NCBI GenBank assembly: GCA_010405405.1
Contig: MU004230.1
Coordinates: 4,358,282-4,422,281, forward strand
Length of the DNA: 64,000 nucleotides
Direction of reading: 5' to 3'
DNA from: Microthyrium microscopicum
Lineage: Eukaryota; Ascomycota; Dothideomycetes; Microthyriales; Microthyriaceae
This document shows, in pieces, positions 34,425 through 46,553 of this stretch. Numbering within the stretch: position 1 is the stretch's first letter; the number at the start of each line of letters is the position of its first letter. The notes under the pieces were generated by a model. That model had not been told where the DNA came from. It saw nothing but the letters and a program-made list of their open reading frames with translations, and did no database searches. The position numbers and the translations under genes are program-made.

Positions 34425-37400
34425 TTACTCTGGTGGAGCCAGAGCCTCCCACAATCGTTCCTCAACATTTTTCTCACCAGAAGAGCCAGTAGCCGCATTA
34501 GCACCCGTCACACCAACTCGTGGGCCACTGGCACCCAACGTTGAAGTGCCGCCGTTCGCGCCTACATTATAGACACGTGGAGGGACCGGCTTGTACGGTG
34601 GACGTTGGCTGGGTGCTCCAGAGCCATTTCCATACGGAGCAGAACTAGAGCCTGGAACGTTATGCGGCTGGACATAGTTGGCCGCCGGCATGCCGGCGAA
34701 TACGCCAGGTCCGCCAGGTCCAGTTGCGATTGGGCGAGCAGGTGGTGGATAAGGCTCTCCTCGAGCTTTGGCTTCGGCTGCCTCCCGCGCACGCTTCTTC
34801 GCTTGCACTAGATGTCCCTTTACGCCACGCAAGTATTTGGTCGCGCTATCCACGAGGGTTCGGTCTTCCGGGCTATCTCTGAGCTGATCAAGCAAAAGGC
34901 GTACCATAGTTTCGGACTTGATATGCGGGCACGTGCGGGCGACGCCATAGTGAGATGTGCCACAGAGTGGGCATAGTTCAACGCCGGCGATCTTTAGCGG
35001 GCAGGATCCAGGTGGATGAGAGTTACCGCAAGGAACACAGATCTGATACTTTGGCACCATGCAGGCTTGATGACTGTTCCAGGTGGCTGGAACTTTTTGG
35101 TTGTTGACTAGCACATACGGTTCGCCGTCATTTGGCTCGAACTGCTTTTGGTAGACTGTGGCCCGCTTCCATAGGTTTTCTTCCGGCTTTCTGCGAGGGA
35201 CAACAGGCTGGGGTCTAACCGGCACTGGTGGTCCATCGATGTCCATACGGTCCGGGTCATGGTAGAGTGTTTCAGGTTGTGGTTGCGGGACATGAGGAGG
35301 GGGCTCAGACACCATGGGCTGCCATCGAGAAGAGCCGCCTGGACGGGCTGGCATACCGAACGGTAGCTTTTTAGGAGATGGACGATCTTGAAATTGTGAG
35401 GCACCAACGATACCCGTCGGGCGTTGTTCGGCCGCGCGATGGCCTATGTCTCCAATATCAGCTGCATCGGGCATTGGAATGTCTGGCTCAGGCTCTGACT
35501 CTTCGCTTTCATCTGCCCGGAAATCAGTGTCAGAGTCGTATTCCGTTTTTCGAGCACGGTTGCGTTTCGCAGGCGCCGCAGGTCGTGCAATTGGTTCCTT
35601 TCCGTCATCAGCAGCCTCAATTTCGTTATCATTATCATCGCTAAAGTCTAGGCCTTCTCTAAACGCCCGGCGATCATCCGTGTCGTAATTGATAGGAGCC
35701 TCCAGGAATGTTAGTAAGTGGCTAAAACTATGGTGAGAACGACTTACATTTCGAGCTCGTCGACCGCGGCCCAGCGCCTCTGCGCGCGCGGCCGCTTCAG
35801 CAGCTGCGGCAACCTCTCGCTCCTTGAGAATTTTCTCCCATAAATCCGGATTTGGAGGAGCTTCCTCTTCAGACGACGCCATATCATCTTCAACAAGCTT
35901 CTCTTGATCATTAGCCCATACTCTCGCGAAGCTGAATTGAGATTCAGCAGAATCGCTTGGGCCTGACTTGGTGTTTTCCATTTGCGTTCTATCAAGAAGC
36001 TTTTCGATTGAGTTGTCGTCAAAGCGAATGTCGTTGTCTTGGTTATTGTCATCAAAGAGCTCTGCTGCGCCATGGCGTAGAATGCCTTCGACATCTTTCT
36101 CTGCGAGATCCTCAGCATCGAGTTGATCAACAACGACATGGTCCAGAGCAATCTTCTTTCGACCGATTTGAACGATCTTTTCTTCCACGCTTGATTTGGT
36201 CATGAATTGGAAACAGAGAACCTTTTTGGTTTGTCCAATACGATGTGCTCGGGACAGGGCCTGAATATCTTGATGCGGGTTGAAATCGGGGTCGAGAATT
36301 ATGACCGTATCGGCGGTTGCCAGATTGATACCAACGCCACCAGCACGTGTGGATAATAGAAAGGCAAATAGGGTTGAATTAGGAGCATTGAACTCGTCAA
36401 TGCGCTTCTGTTTCTCCAAAGAAGCCACCCTACCGTCAAGGCGCTGGTGAGGCATCTCCATTCCGTCTAGGAAATCCTGAACTACGTCAAGCATGTCCAA
36501 AAACTGGCTGAAGATCAAGACTCGATGTCCACGCTCCTGAAGCTTGGGTAGCAGTAGTTCAAGCAGTTGCAACTTTGACGAAGCATCCACGAGATTTCGA
36601 TGCAGAGCAGACTCTTGGACATTTCGTTCCTCAATCTCTCGACTATACACGAAGGGATGGCAGAGACATTTGCGGAGCTGCATCAATATGTTGTTCAAGT
36701 TGGCACGTTCGCCTTGCTTGAGCGTATTCTTGGTGAACAGTGCCCGCAATAACTCTGGATTTTTGGCCATGATGGATTTGTACAATTTCTTCTGCAGAAT
36801 AGACATGGAGACTGGCACAATAATTTGAGCCATTGGTGGCAAGAATGTAAGAACTTGGGCTTTGGTACGGCGAAGAATGTATGGCCGTATGAGATCGTGT
36901 AGCGAGGAAATATTGGCGTTGTTCATGTCCGCATATTGTTCTTCCATCTCAGCCGCTTTGATATCATCGTCCAAAAACTGCAGCAGGTTGAAAAGCTCAC
37001 GAGCGTTATTCTGAAGTGGAGTACCTGTGAGCAAGATACGAAACGGCACCTTGAATGAGGATAAAGTCCCATGAATCTGGCTTTGATCGTTCTTCAAGCG
37101 TTGACCCTCATCGACGATCATAGCTTGCCATTGCACCGACTTGAAAAATCTCCGGCTAGCATCGTCATTGATGGCTTCGTATGAGGTGACAACAACATGG
37201 CAATGAAGATCTTTGGACTTTTCTGGATATAGCTCGTAGTCATAAGCTTTTTGACGAGCAAGACTGGATCCGTAGTAAGCAACAACTCGTAAGGATGGTG
37301 CCCATTGTTTGATTTCGCGACGCCAATTTGGGCAGGTGGAATTAGGTACCACGACCAGGAATGGGAAGCAGTTATAGTCTTGAGTCATCATAGCCATGAA

Positions 37401-40015
37401 AGCAATGACCTGAATTGTTTTTCCAAGACCCATCTCATCTGCCAAGATGCCATTCTTCTTGCGATGCCACTGATAAAATATCCAATTCATGCCCTCGATT
37501 TGGTATTTCATCAATTCTCCACCAGTCACGTTTTCAGGTTGTTCGAGCTTCTCAAGAATCTTGAAAGGTTCCTTCCGCGCCTTCTCAAGGCGAGCTCTCA
37601 TGGGTTGGCTTTTGGGAATATGCGTGTAACGACCGAGTACCCAGTCATTGTATGCGGTGACGAAATCGCTCCATCGCTCTGCCTCATCAGGTTCAGGCAC
37701 AACTTCCCAAACAGCATCCTCATATCCTAGGCCTTTGTACTTGATTAGCGCCTGATCGACTTCTCGGATTCGGGCGCGATCAATTTCATCAGTGCGAATA
37801 TCAATGACGCTAGAGTATTTGACATCCAAGACGATGTCGATTCTCAAATACTCCTCGGGTACTGCGCTGTCGGTAGTGGATTTCGGGGATGGCTCTCGTT
37901 TGTAGAAGGCTTTGCGCATGGAATGTGTGGCCACACCCCAAACCCAGGCACCTGACATCCACACAACCTGGAAATAGGAGTGACCCTCCCACTTTACCAA
38001 GTATTCCTTCTCGTCTTCTTCAATGTGTTCAACAGGGACACCAGCCTCGTAAGCATCCATGTCAATAGGACGCCAAGCCACAAGAGTTGACACCTTCTTG
38101 TCTGCAGTGTTGTGACAATCAAGACATTTCCAATCCAATGCATATTCTTGAAATCTTGAATCAGCCCGCTCAGCGTCGTCCGGAATAACCATATCGTAAC
38201 GCGATCGAGATGGCAAGTGTTGGAAATGCCACGCTCGATAGCAAGCAACGCAACGAAACATGGGTATCTTTGGATTATTCACAAGGTTTTGAGCAACGTG
38301 AATGATCGGTTCAACCCCGCCATTCTCTTCTCGCTCTCGCTGCTCTTGCATTGGGGTCTTGCGGTCTCGGAATGGAGTGCAAGAAGCGCCATTGTTCTTG
38401 CAGTCCTGGCACAGTGCCGCATTTGGAGCCGTTGGGTCCTTTCTACGAGTGGTATTGATGCATCGGCGACACTGTAAAACAAAGTTTTCATCCCCAATTT
38501 TGGTGACTAGGTGATCGCGACCTCCACGAGTTCCGAGACAGTTCTTGTGATAGGAGAACGAGCAGCCCTGACAATAGACCATGACACCGTGCGAATTATC
38601 CGAGTTGCGACATGTATCGCAGAATCTGAGATGGCGGGCTCTGAAGGGATCTCCGTTGGGCAGAGGTTTGAAGACTTCCTTGGAAGCGCTCGCGAAACGA
38701 GCTATAGGTTGCTCATTCTCATTCCCGTCAGAAGAGGAACGAAATATATCTTCCTCGCCGACCTCTGCCATATTGACATCGTGTCGATTGCGATCGGATT
38801 TTCGAGTTGGAGCATGTGATGTTCCATTACGTTTTCGTTTGCGCTTAGCACTAACATCAGATCGAATGATACCGTAGCTCTTGTCGTCCTCCTCAGATTC
38901 GTCCTCAGATTCAGATAAACGATGGGCAGTTGAACGCGCGACTTTCATCTGGCGTCTACCCTGTTTTCCAACACTGACGAATTTGACCTGTTGCTGCTTT
39001 TTCTTGTTCCGCTGGACTCGTGAACTACGTCTCGGCGCGTCGCTGTCTTCTTCCTCCTCGGAACTGCTTTCTGGTGGGCTTCTTACGTTGCCGCTATCGT
39101 CGGTGGAAGAGTTCATTGTACTAGATCCACTGTTGTCCAAGAAGAGCTGTGGTCGCTTCGCCTTTCTCCGTGGAGGGATAGATACCTGCCCTTGGAAGTC
39201 ATCCTCATCATCCTCGTCGCCTAGATCCACGGAATCCCAATTCTGAAAGCCTTTGGGGCGTTTGACTTGTGTGCGGTGTTGACGTGTCGATACCATTCTT
39301 ACGGAAGAGTTGTCTGAATCGTAATTGTTGGTACTGAGATCTCTAAAGGCGCTAGCCCCGTTTTCGAGTTCCAGTATGGTGTTTTGTGAAAGCTGTAAAG
39401 TTAGGAGGTTAGCTTGGTTGTATAAGGAGGTTGTAGCTTTGAGTATTAAAAGTGATTATAGAGCTGAAGTAACGGGCTATTATGTTTGCGGATCAAGATA
39501 CAGAGGAGGGTCGTGGAAGAAGAAGAGTACAAGATACAAGTCTCCAGCTTTTAAGCTTGTCAAAATAAGAAGGGGCTCCTGGAAAGTGGAGAGTGAACAC
39601 AAATTGTGAAGGTATGAAATGGTGAAGCTCTGAGTTTATGAGGGGGATATGTACTTACTTTCTCTGTATGGCCATCCTCAAACTTGACTTTGAACATTGG
39701 CTCGCCTCCCCTCTTTCGGCCTGATCGTTTAAGAACCTTCCATACTGTATTCTCGCCAGGTATCTCCACAAAGTCTTCCGAATTGTCTACGATCGGCAGG
39801 ATGACTTGAACTCGTCGCTTGTATGCAGCTTCCTCCGTAGGCAGGTTGATGGCGCTCCAGCCTGCTTGCGAGGTAGCCACCACTGGGCTAGGAGAGATTG
39901 ATGGTAACTTGAATTGTATGCCATCTTCGTCATCTGTTGAGTCGACGGAGACCGGGACACGGTCACTGTCCACGGACATGACCAGTTTCTTTCGTGAAGG
40001 ATGACCTGGTGGCAT
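34425..40015 (-). CDS. Mit1-like CHD/SNF2 chromatin remodelling ATPase
   Basis: Three exons, 40015-39659, 39392-35748 and 35699-34425, give 1758 aa. Intron 1 is 266 nt; intron 2 is a 48-nt in-phase intron listed separately. Domains: an N-terminal chromo-like stretch (FKVKFEDGHTEK, about residue 110); acidic and basic disordered region; a PHD-like cluster from about residue 376 (FCDTCRNSD, CQGCSFSYHKNC, CRRC); further Cys pairs; a chromodomain near 580 (EEDEKEYLVKWEGHSY); the SNF2 ATPase with ADEMGLGKTIQVIAF near 770, DEGQRLKN near 877 and RAHRIGQTKKV near 1168; and Cys/His motifs near 1560 (CVPCGNSHPPGSC, CPLCGTSHYGVARTC). DEGQ in place of DEAH is common in this subfamily. The layout resembles S. 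pombe Mit1, the remodeller of the SHREC heterochromatin-silencing complex. It shares a 457-bp divergent promoter with MRM1. Confidence 0.88.
35700..35747 (-). other. 48-nt in-phase intron in the remodeller gene
   Basis: On the minus strand it starts GTAAGTCGTT, has a perfect TTACTAAC branch site and ends CCTGGAG. Its length is 16 codons with no stop, so unspliced RNA keeps the frame and would insert 16 residues after GRGRRARN. Sequence signals strongly favour removal. Confidence 0.8.
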
Positions 40016-40472
40016 TCTGGTTGCAGGAACCTCTGACCACTGCGCGCGTGATGTGTTGGACGTCTAGCAGTATTGCGTTGGGATTGAAGAGTTGGTCGGC
40101 GCGGCGAAAGCAGAGGAAGAGTAAGCGAGCATAGTTTGTAGCAGGAATTGAAGATTGGCGCAGAGTACAATAGATTGGTGAAGTTACCTCTGATGAATAG
40201 AAGTCGCGTAGCTTAGCCCTAGCCCTTCCTGCGCGCTCCACGTCTTAGAGATGGAACAAGGGGCCATACATCAGCCAGGGGGGTGATCTGGACTTCTAGG
40301 CGAAAGCCTTCTTGTTTAATCCAATTAAACACGCCTAAAACCATCAAAGCTTTGTCTAGCGTGCCCCTTTCGACGATTCCCAATTAGGCTTTGGAAATTA
40401 TTTTTCCAAACTTCAATCGTAAGTCTGGCTTTTGAGTTGTTTATTGCTGCGCAACCAGTGATAATCGCAAGT
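40016..40472. promoter_or_regulatory. Divergent promoter, Mit1-like / MRM1
   Basis: 457 bp between two start codons facing away from each other, so both core promoters and 5' untranslated regions lie here. No TATA box is obvious near either start. Confidence 0.55.
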
Positions 40473-42699
40473 ATGATAAGACTCGTAGCTAGGTACAATC
40501 CTACTGCTGTTAGACATTCCCTCAGGCTTCCTGTATCTTCTGTGCGACTCTTATCCGTCAATTCTGGAATCAATCAAGGCTTGCGCGCAGAATCCAGATC
40601 TCGACGACCATCAAGGTCTTCGGACCGCACCACCAGCGCTGCTCGCTCGAGGACGCCTGGACGAGAGGAACGCTTTCCAAGGAAGTTTGGCGGAGGAGAG
40701 TCCAGTGGACGAAGTCGTCCTTTTCGCTCCAGATCTGACGCCCCAGAAGACTCGCTTCGTAGGCAATCTCGAACGTCAGACTCAGAACCCAGGAAGCCAT
40801 ACAGGGATAGTGATCGCGAGAGACCCGAGCGGCCAACCTCGAGATTTCAGAGAGATCCCAACTCCAGGACCTCACCATCCAAGCCATGGCAGTCAGAGGG
40901 TTCACGATCTTCAGCCCCAGATAGAAGCCGTTTTTCGCGGTTTGAGGGCTCTTCGGACCGCCCTGACAGGTCTTCGTCACGCTTTGAGAAACCATCGAGA
41001 TCTGAGGCTCCAAGTTCACGATTCGGAAGGCCATCTTCCAACACCAGGTTCGAAAAGCCGGCATCGAGATTTGAAAAACCAACATCGAAGTTCGGAATGC
41101 CACCCTCGCGGTTCGAGAAGCCAGCATCAAGATTTGAGACGCCGACGTCAAGGTTTGAGAGGCCGACATCAAGATTTGAGAGGCCGACATCGAGATTCGA
41201 GAAGCCAACTTCGAGATTCGAGAGACCTTCAAAACCCGACCGCTCAGAATCACGATTTTCCAAGCCATCAACCCGGGAACAATCGGGTTCTAGATATGAG
41301 AGACCTACGAGGTCTGCAAGAGATGAGATTGAGGAGGAAGAGTCTGAAGATTTTGAGGCGTTGATCCCTGAGATAGACGATCAACCATCACGAGTACCAC
41401 GATCTCCTAGGCCTTCGCGGACTCCGACTGCAGACAAATATGGGAGCAAGAGACCTCGCTCAACTCGGGTCGAGGAGCAAGAGGATGATGACAACCTCGC
41501 TTTGCATTCTGAAACATCCCCCTCTGAATTGAGACCAGGAACCAAAGCACCAAATGGCATGCCAATCACCACTGCAACGTCCGAGTTCGTATTCGGCCGC
41601 AATGCCGTTCTGTCTGTTCTTAGAGGAGGCAGACGAAAGATGTACAAGCTATACATCCATAAGCGAGCCCTAGGAGACGAAAAGGATGCGCAGGAGTTTT
41701 ACAAGGAACTTCGAGATCTTGCACACGAAAGTGGCATAGAAGTGACCAAAGTTGGCCAGGACTGGTTGCCACTCATGAACCACGTCGCCAAAGCAAGTCC
41801 TCATAATGGATGTATCCTCGAAGCAAGCCGATTACCTACCCCAGCTGTGACACATCTGGCAAAATACGACATGGAGAAGCACCAAGATAGCTTCATTGTC
41901 AACGTTGGACCCTCCTCCCTGGCCAAAGTTGACCGTCCACGAAAAGCTACGACCAATCCAGTGGTAGTCCTTCCATGTAACCTGGTATGTTCAGTTATTG
42001 CTCTTTTGACATGCCGCAGATTACTGATCCATATTCTATAGACCAATACAGCCAATCTGGGAGCCATGCTTCGATCAGCCTACTGGTTCGGCATCGACGC
42101 AGTTGCTCTTCCAGAGCGTGGAAGGTAAGAATAGAAAGAAATATTTATTATGGTTACTAACACATCTCAGTGCTAAAACTGACACTACAACTCTCAAAAC
42201 ATCCTCCGGAGCCTCCGAAGGTGTGAATATCTTTACCGTACGTAAGATTGAGGATTTTGTCACCAAAAGCAAAGAGGCCGGCTGGGAGGTTGTCAGCGCC
42301 CTCCCTCCAAATCCCAAACAGCGTACCAATGAGGCCAAGTCTACCATCCCCATTCCATCCGCGGACAGCCAATTAGCAAAATTACGACAAGAACGGCCTG
42401 TTTTATTGCTACTTGGAGGAGAGGAGCACGGTGTTCCATTTGACCTCTTGAAGCACGTGCAGACCAAAGTCAGCATTGCTGGTGGAGAGGACGATAAGCT
42501 TGGGGTGGACAGTCTCAATGTCAGCGTTGCAGCATCACTTATTTTCGCGGAATTGGCCAAACCGACTCGTGTCGGCGCTGTGGCTAAGGACGACCTGGAA
42601 TCTGATACTGGAACCACCACAAAGGCTGACCAAGAAGAGGTCATATTCGAGATTGATGATTCGGAAGAGCCAAAAGTCGCCGCAGTGGCATCACTATAA
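40473..42699 (+). CDS. MRM1: Mitochondrial rRNA 2'-O-methyltransferase (SpoU/TrmH family)
   Basis: Three exons, 40473-41984, 42042-42124 and 42171-42699, give 707 aa. The start at 40473 yields MIRLVARYNPTAVRHSLRL, a basic mitochondrial presequence. A long Arg/Ser/Pro-rich disordered region, about residues 45-330, includes nine heptapeptide repeats. The substrate-binding domain follows (SEFVFGRNAVLSVLRGGRR, near residue 369). The C-terminal knotted SPOUT domain shows motif 1 NTANLGAMLRSAYWFGIDAV, motif 2 LLLLGGEEHGVPFDLL and motif 3 DSLNVSVAASLIFAEL. This matches yeast Mrm1 (Pet56), which methylates a guanosine ribose in the peptidyl-transferase loop of mitochondrial large-subunit rRNA using S-adenosylmethionine. 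The protein is much longer than yeast Mrm1 (about 410 aa) because of the repeat-rich linker. The tail after the SPOUT domain is acidic. Catalytic family is secure; the exact nucleotide is inferred. Confidence 0.9.
41046..41234 (+). repeat. 21-bp coding tandem repeat, nine units
   Basis: Nine consecutive 21-bp units encode heptapeptides of the form RFE(K/R)P(T/A)S within the linker of the MRM1 gene, with variants KFGMPPS and RFETPTS. Related but spaced SRF units precede and follow. Wobble positions differ between units, so the array is not a very recent expansion. Its regular Arg-Phe and Pro-Ser spacing gives a basic disordered track that could bind RNA; that is inference. Confidence 0.85.
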
Positions 42700-43690
42700 A
42701 AGCATGGAATCATTTTTGGAAAGGTCTTGGTTTGTTTGGGTTTGAGCATAGCTTGAGGAGGCTTCATTTCGCATTTGAGAAGTTCTGATACGCATTTGAA
42801 GGAGTTGGGAAGCGATAGAATCAGTTTTCTTGACTCCAACTTATGATACCTTGTACAACTACCTGTTACTCTACTCTACATCATGGATTTCGGCGCTCTC
42901 TGTTTGTATATTCATTTCATTTTTGTAATATCACTGTACATTACCTCGAGCATCTGACCTGTAAATAGAAACTCTGGGTCCTTGCGTGTGGACGTCTCAT
43001 GCTCAACTATATATTTTCACTATGGCACCTGCGGCCAAACTTCATGACAAGCTCGGAGTGTCTGAAGAACATCACTGACACATATGACATGTGCGCAGCG
43101 AGTAACCTTCCCTTCTGGCTATGCCCCTTCAGCAATAATGCAAATTGCAGGATGACGTTGTTCTATTTTCTCGGGTCACATCGTACCAGATGTCCAATCA
43201 AAGCATATATCAGAACACTAAAGTGCCATAAGACTGGTAAGTGTGATCTCCAGTATCACTATCTTTTATCACATTCGAAATCACTGACCTTTATCACACC
43301 TTGAAACAGGTCGCTAGGCGCATCCTTCACCTCATAAAGGGCAGCTTATCCACCCGTAACGACATCGCCGACCCAAACTGGCATAACATAGGTCAAGTAA
43401 GCTTGGGCTTAGCTGTCTTGAGCAGTATTCAACAGGTGTAGCTTCCTTGATAGCAACCTTCACGTCTCCTAGGTGACGGTGGGCACGTGTCGGTGGTAGC
43501 ATAGCTCTGTTTCCATCACTTTCCGTCAACCTCGACACCTGACCACCGCACAAACACTTGCCCATAAAAACTTTTGTCTCAATCGCTTTCCAGTTCAACT
43601 ATATACCACCCATCAACAACTGAACAAAAATTGCATCACTTCCTCCTTAGACAACTTCGACAACCCGACTTACACCCAAACTCATTCATC
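42700..43690. other. Intergenic between MRM1 and the Cys/His gene
   Basis: The left half is the 3' flank of MRM1 and the right half the promoter of the next plus-strand gene. A 101-codon ORF at 42999-43304 resembles nothing. No RNA gene or repeat was found. Confidence 0.5.
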
Positions 43691-45007
43691 ATGTCAACTC
43701 CAAAGAAGGAATCCACCTCGTCTCCGGTGAAAGGCGCTATGTCGTCTCCAAGCAAAGCCGTTCCGGCCTCTCCTGCCATCAAGCGAACTTACACGCCTGA
43801 TGAAATCTTTGCCATCGCAGTAAGTTGCACTGCCGTTGTCCTAGTGATATTGGCGCGCGTCGGGCTCAACTTTTGATGCTAACATACTCCAGGCCAGTGA
43901 CCCAGATCGGCAGTACTTCGTCTGCGAGCATCCAACGCGCTGCCCGCATCAAAGCCAGATCCTCGTCGGTCAGGAAGGATCTCGCGGGGTCGTCTCTGAT
44001 CTCTTTGGCCGCAACAAAGGCGCGGCGCTTGCCCAAAAGCGCCAGATCATCTGGTGTTTGCGGCACTATCAACTCGACTGCCAGAACAACCCTCAATGGC
44101 AGTTTCAACGTCTTGAGCTGGCTCGCGACCAGCTAGTCCGAAATGAGGAGGATCATCCAGGTAAGATTTCCCCGTGTCAACCCACATTTCTTGACGATAT
44201 CCGATAAAACGAAAAAAACATCACATCTCCCATCGCGCTCGATGGTAGCCATCGAGTGCGATGGCTGTTCCACGACTCCAGCTCGCAGAGACTTGGTGGT
44301 CTTTTCGGCTTCATTTTTGAACGACATGTGTTCGAGCCCAAAAGACCATACCTCCCATCGCACTGGATATCTACCATGAGATATGTTCCTGATCGAGTGC
44401 TATGGGACCCATCGAATGCGATGGGAGTACTACGTGATTGCGGCATAGGGGCCGGATGGTCTTTTCAAGCGTTTTGCCTCTGTTCGTACTCTTATACTAA
44501 CCAATTCCAGGCATCACCTATTGGATCACCCTGAAGAAAAACCAGGCCGAGCGTGTTCTCGCCTACATCAATGATAAACCCGATCCAAAATTTCAACATT
44601 CAGCATCAGGAACGATGAGAGGGAAATCATACAATGCGCCTCTCAACATCCTGATGCACATCCACGCCAAATTTGTGGGCAAGAATCGCAGTGTCCAGGA
44701 CTGTCGGGATTTGCTGGATTGGATTGCGGAGAAGCTCCGCAGCAATCAGATCCGTCAAGTGCCTCACGTCGAAATGATGCCGTTCCTTCTCCCTGCCAGC
44801 AAGATGGGCGCCAAGGATGCTTGTGCCCAGATCCTGGCTCGCAAAGAGGACGGACAAGACACAGAATATGACGAGTGGAACGTGGAGGACCAGGCGGACG
44901 ATGATGAGTACGAGGGAGAGGAACTAGACGCCGACGAGGAGGAGTCTCAGGAAGACGGCATCAAGGAAGAGCGTGAGGGTGGAGGAGAAGTGGAGGAAGA
45001 CATTTGA
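43691..45007 (+). CDS. Unrecognised 297-aa protein with Cys/His cluster and acidic tail
   Basis: Three exons, 43691-43819, 43893-44160 and 44511-45007, join in frame to 297 aa. The family is not one I can name. Residues 1-40 are Ser/Pro/Lys-rich with several SP-K sites (SSPVKGAMSSPSKAVPASP), followed by YTPDEIFAIA. The middle exon encodes a compact domain with a possible zinc cluster, FVCEHPTRCPHQ, plus CLRHYQLDC. The third exon continues with GITYWITLKKNQAERVLAY and a helical region (NILMHIHAKFVGKNRSVQDC, LDWIAEKLRSNQIRQVPH). The last 60 residues are very acidic. Composition suggests a nuclear protein. The second intron, 350 nt, is several times longer than others here and packed with hairpins (listed separately). 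I suspect a lineage-restricted family of Leotiomycetes; this is unverified. Confidence 0.75.
44230..44425 (+). repeat. Chain of hairpins inside a 350-nt intron
   Basis: Within the intron 44161-44510 a word of the type CCATCGC(G/A)CTCGATGG recurs. Arms 44230-44245 and 44249-44264 are inverted over 16 positions with one mismatch that becomes a G-U pair in RNA, around a 3-nt loop. GGTCTTTT at 44298-44305 pairs with AAAAGACC at 44340-44347. TCCCATCGCACT at 44353-44364 pairs with 44396-44407 (one mismatch) around an inner ATATCT/AGATAT stem. CCCATCG/CGATGGG at 44408-44425 forms a fourth stem. A second GGTCTTTT lies at 44458. Confidence 0.8.
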
Positions 45008-46553
45008 TGCTTCCTTCTTGAAGTAGGGTTGTACGATAGGCGATTTACATTTGCTGGCGCGAAAGGCCTTGGAAACGGTTGAGCAGCATCGTCCTGTCAG
45101 CAAGACGTCTTGCTCATGCATTGTTAGACTACAGCATAAATACTTGTATCCGTTTGTGTATTTTCTTGTCCCAATTTTCTCTATCACTGACAGCAAATGA
45201 CGGCATAGCTAATTGGTTCCTATACGGTTCGAACTGCAGCATATCGTTGATAAGGAGACAAACTATAGGTTTCATTTTCATCTGCAATTCATGCTTCTGC
45301 ATCTGCTTCAAGTCCAGGATTCCACCACCCACAGAGCCGGCATCCAATGGCATTGATGAATAGAGGTATGAGCCCAACTCAAGGCACATCATTAGCCAGA
45401 AACAGACAGATAGAATCGCTGCGTCACATCACTAGTTTTCTGATTACTGATCATATCTAGAGGCCCTTTCAACGCACGGTGTAGCAGCCAGAACAGGTCT
45501 GGATTAGGAAATATCTCAGAACCGGTGCGTGACAACATCGAGTGCCCTGGAGTATTAGGAATCATTTTGGAGGAACGAGACGTCGCGAATGCGTTTGCAG
45601 ACACCAAATGCCCATGAAGGTTGGAGAGCAACACCATGAAGTTAGGTAAAGGCAGTGCCAAGCATCACGAACTTCTTGATTAGGAATAGCTTGTGCCGCC
45701 ACGAGAACCAGCACTAATCAACGTGGCTTTACCTCTTCCATCAGGCTGACCTTGCGTTTCCATGCTTTTGACACATTTGACCTTTGACCTGTTATTTTGT
45801 CACCTGCATACTAGTCATTCGAAAGCCATCATTCTGTTCTCCGCAACTGGCTAACTCAGGAATGAAACCACAGAGTTGTGAATATACCGGCCAAGAAGCC
45901 GTGATCGGCTAGAAATACTAATAACTCTCTTAGTAGTCATATTTGCCATAGAAACAGTCGGGTGGTAAAAAGAAAGATAAAGGCGCACGAAAGATGGGGC
46001 GAATCTTACGAATATATCACGATCCTTGCGCCGGAAACGAACCAAAGAAACCGGAGGCAAGCGTAATCGCAACAGCGTTGATTTGTGAGAGGAGACCAAC
46101 CACATGGCCAACCATGGTGGCAGCTGGGTCTTTCCGGAACCGAACGCTTTGTGGCCCAGTGAATTAATAATCATACACCCCAGCCTGCATAATACTTACC
46201 GGGAAACCGCTTTTGGGTCTTGAACAGACCCACCCAATTATCTGGAGATAGACTATGCGCAAGGCATAACTACAGACCCAATTCCTCCTTTTATATCGCG
46301 GTTTAAACACGCTCAGTGTAGTCGAATTTCAGCCTAGATCTGCCGCTTATTACCCCACATTTTACAACTCCTCCCCACTCTTCCTTGGTGTATCATTTCT
46401 CAAGTCCCTACCGCTGATACGCTCGCCTTATTGGCATCGTCCTTACACCAAAACTGGCAGCAGTTCTCTCAAGCTATTTCTCCTATTTTCGACTGACGAT
46501 TTGATCTCTATATCTACCTGAGCTTTGAAGAAGGACTTCTTCGTGACGTCACC
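45008..46553. other. Intergenic upstream of the GST gene
   Basis: 1.5 kb between two plus-strand genes. The right end is the GST promoter, with a TATA-like TTTTATAT near 46290. ORFs of 76-107 codons on the minus strand have no recognisable product. No mobile element or RNA gene was seen. Confidence 0.5.

Noticed and set aside
40847-41271. Antisense ORFs with periodic peptides opposite MRM1
   Set aside because: They mirror the 21-bp repeat on the coding strand; the plus-strand frame continues into conserved SPOUT motifs.
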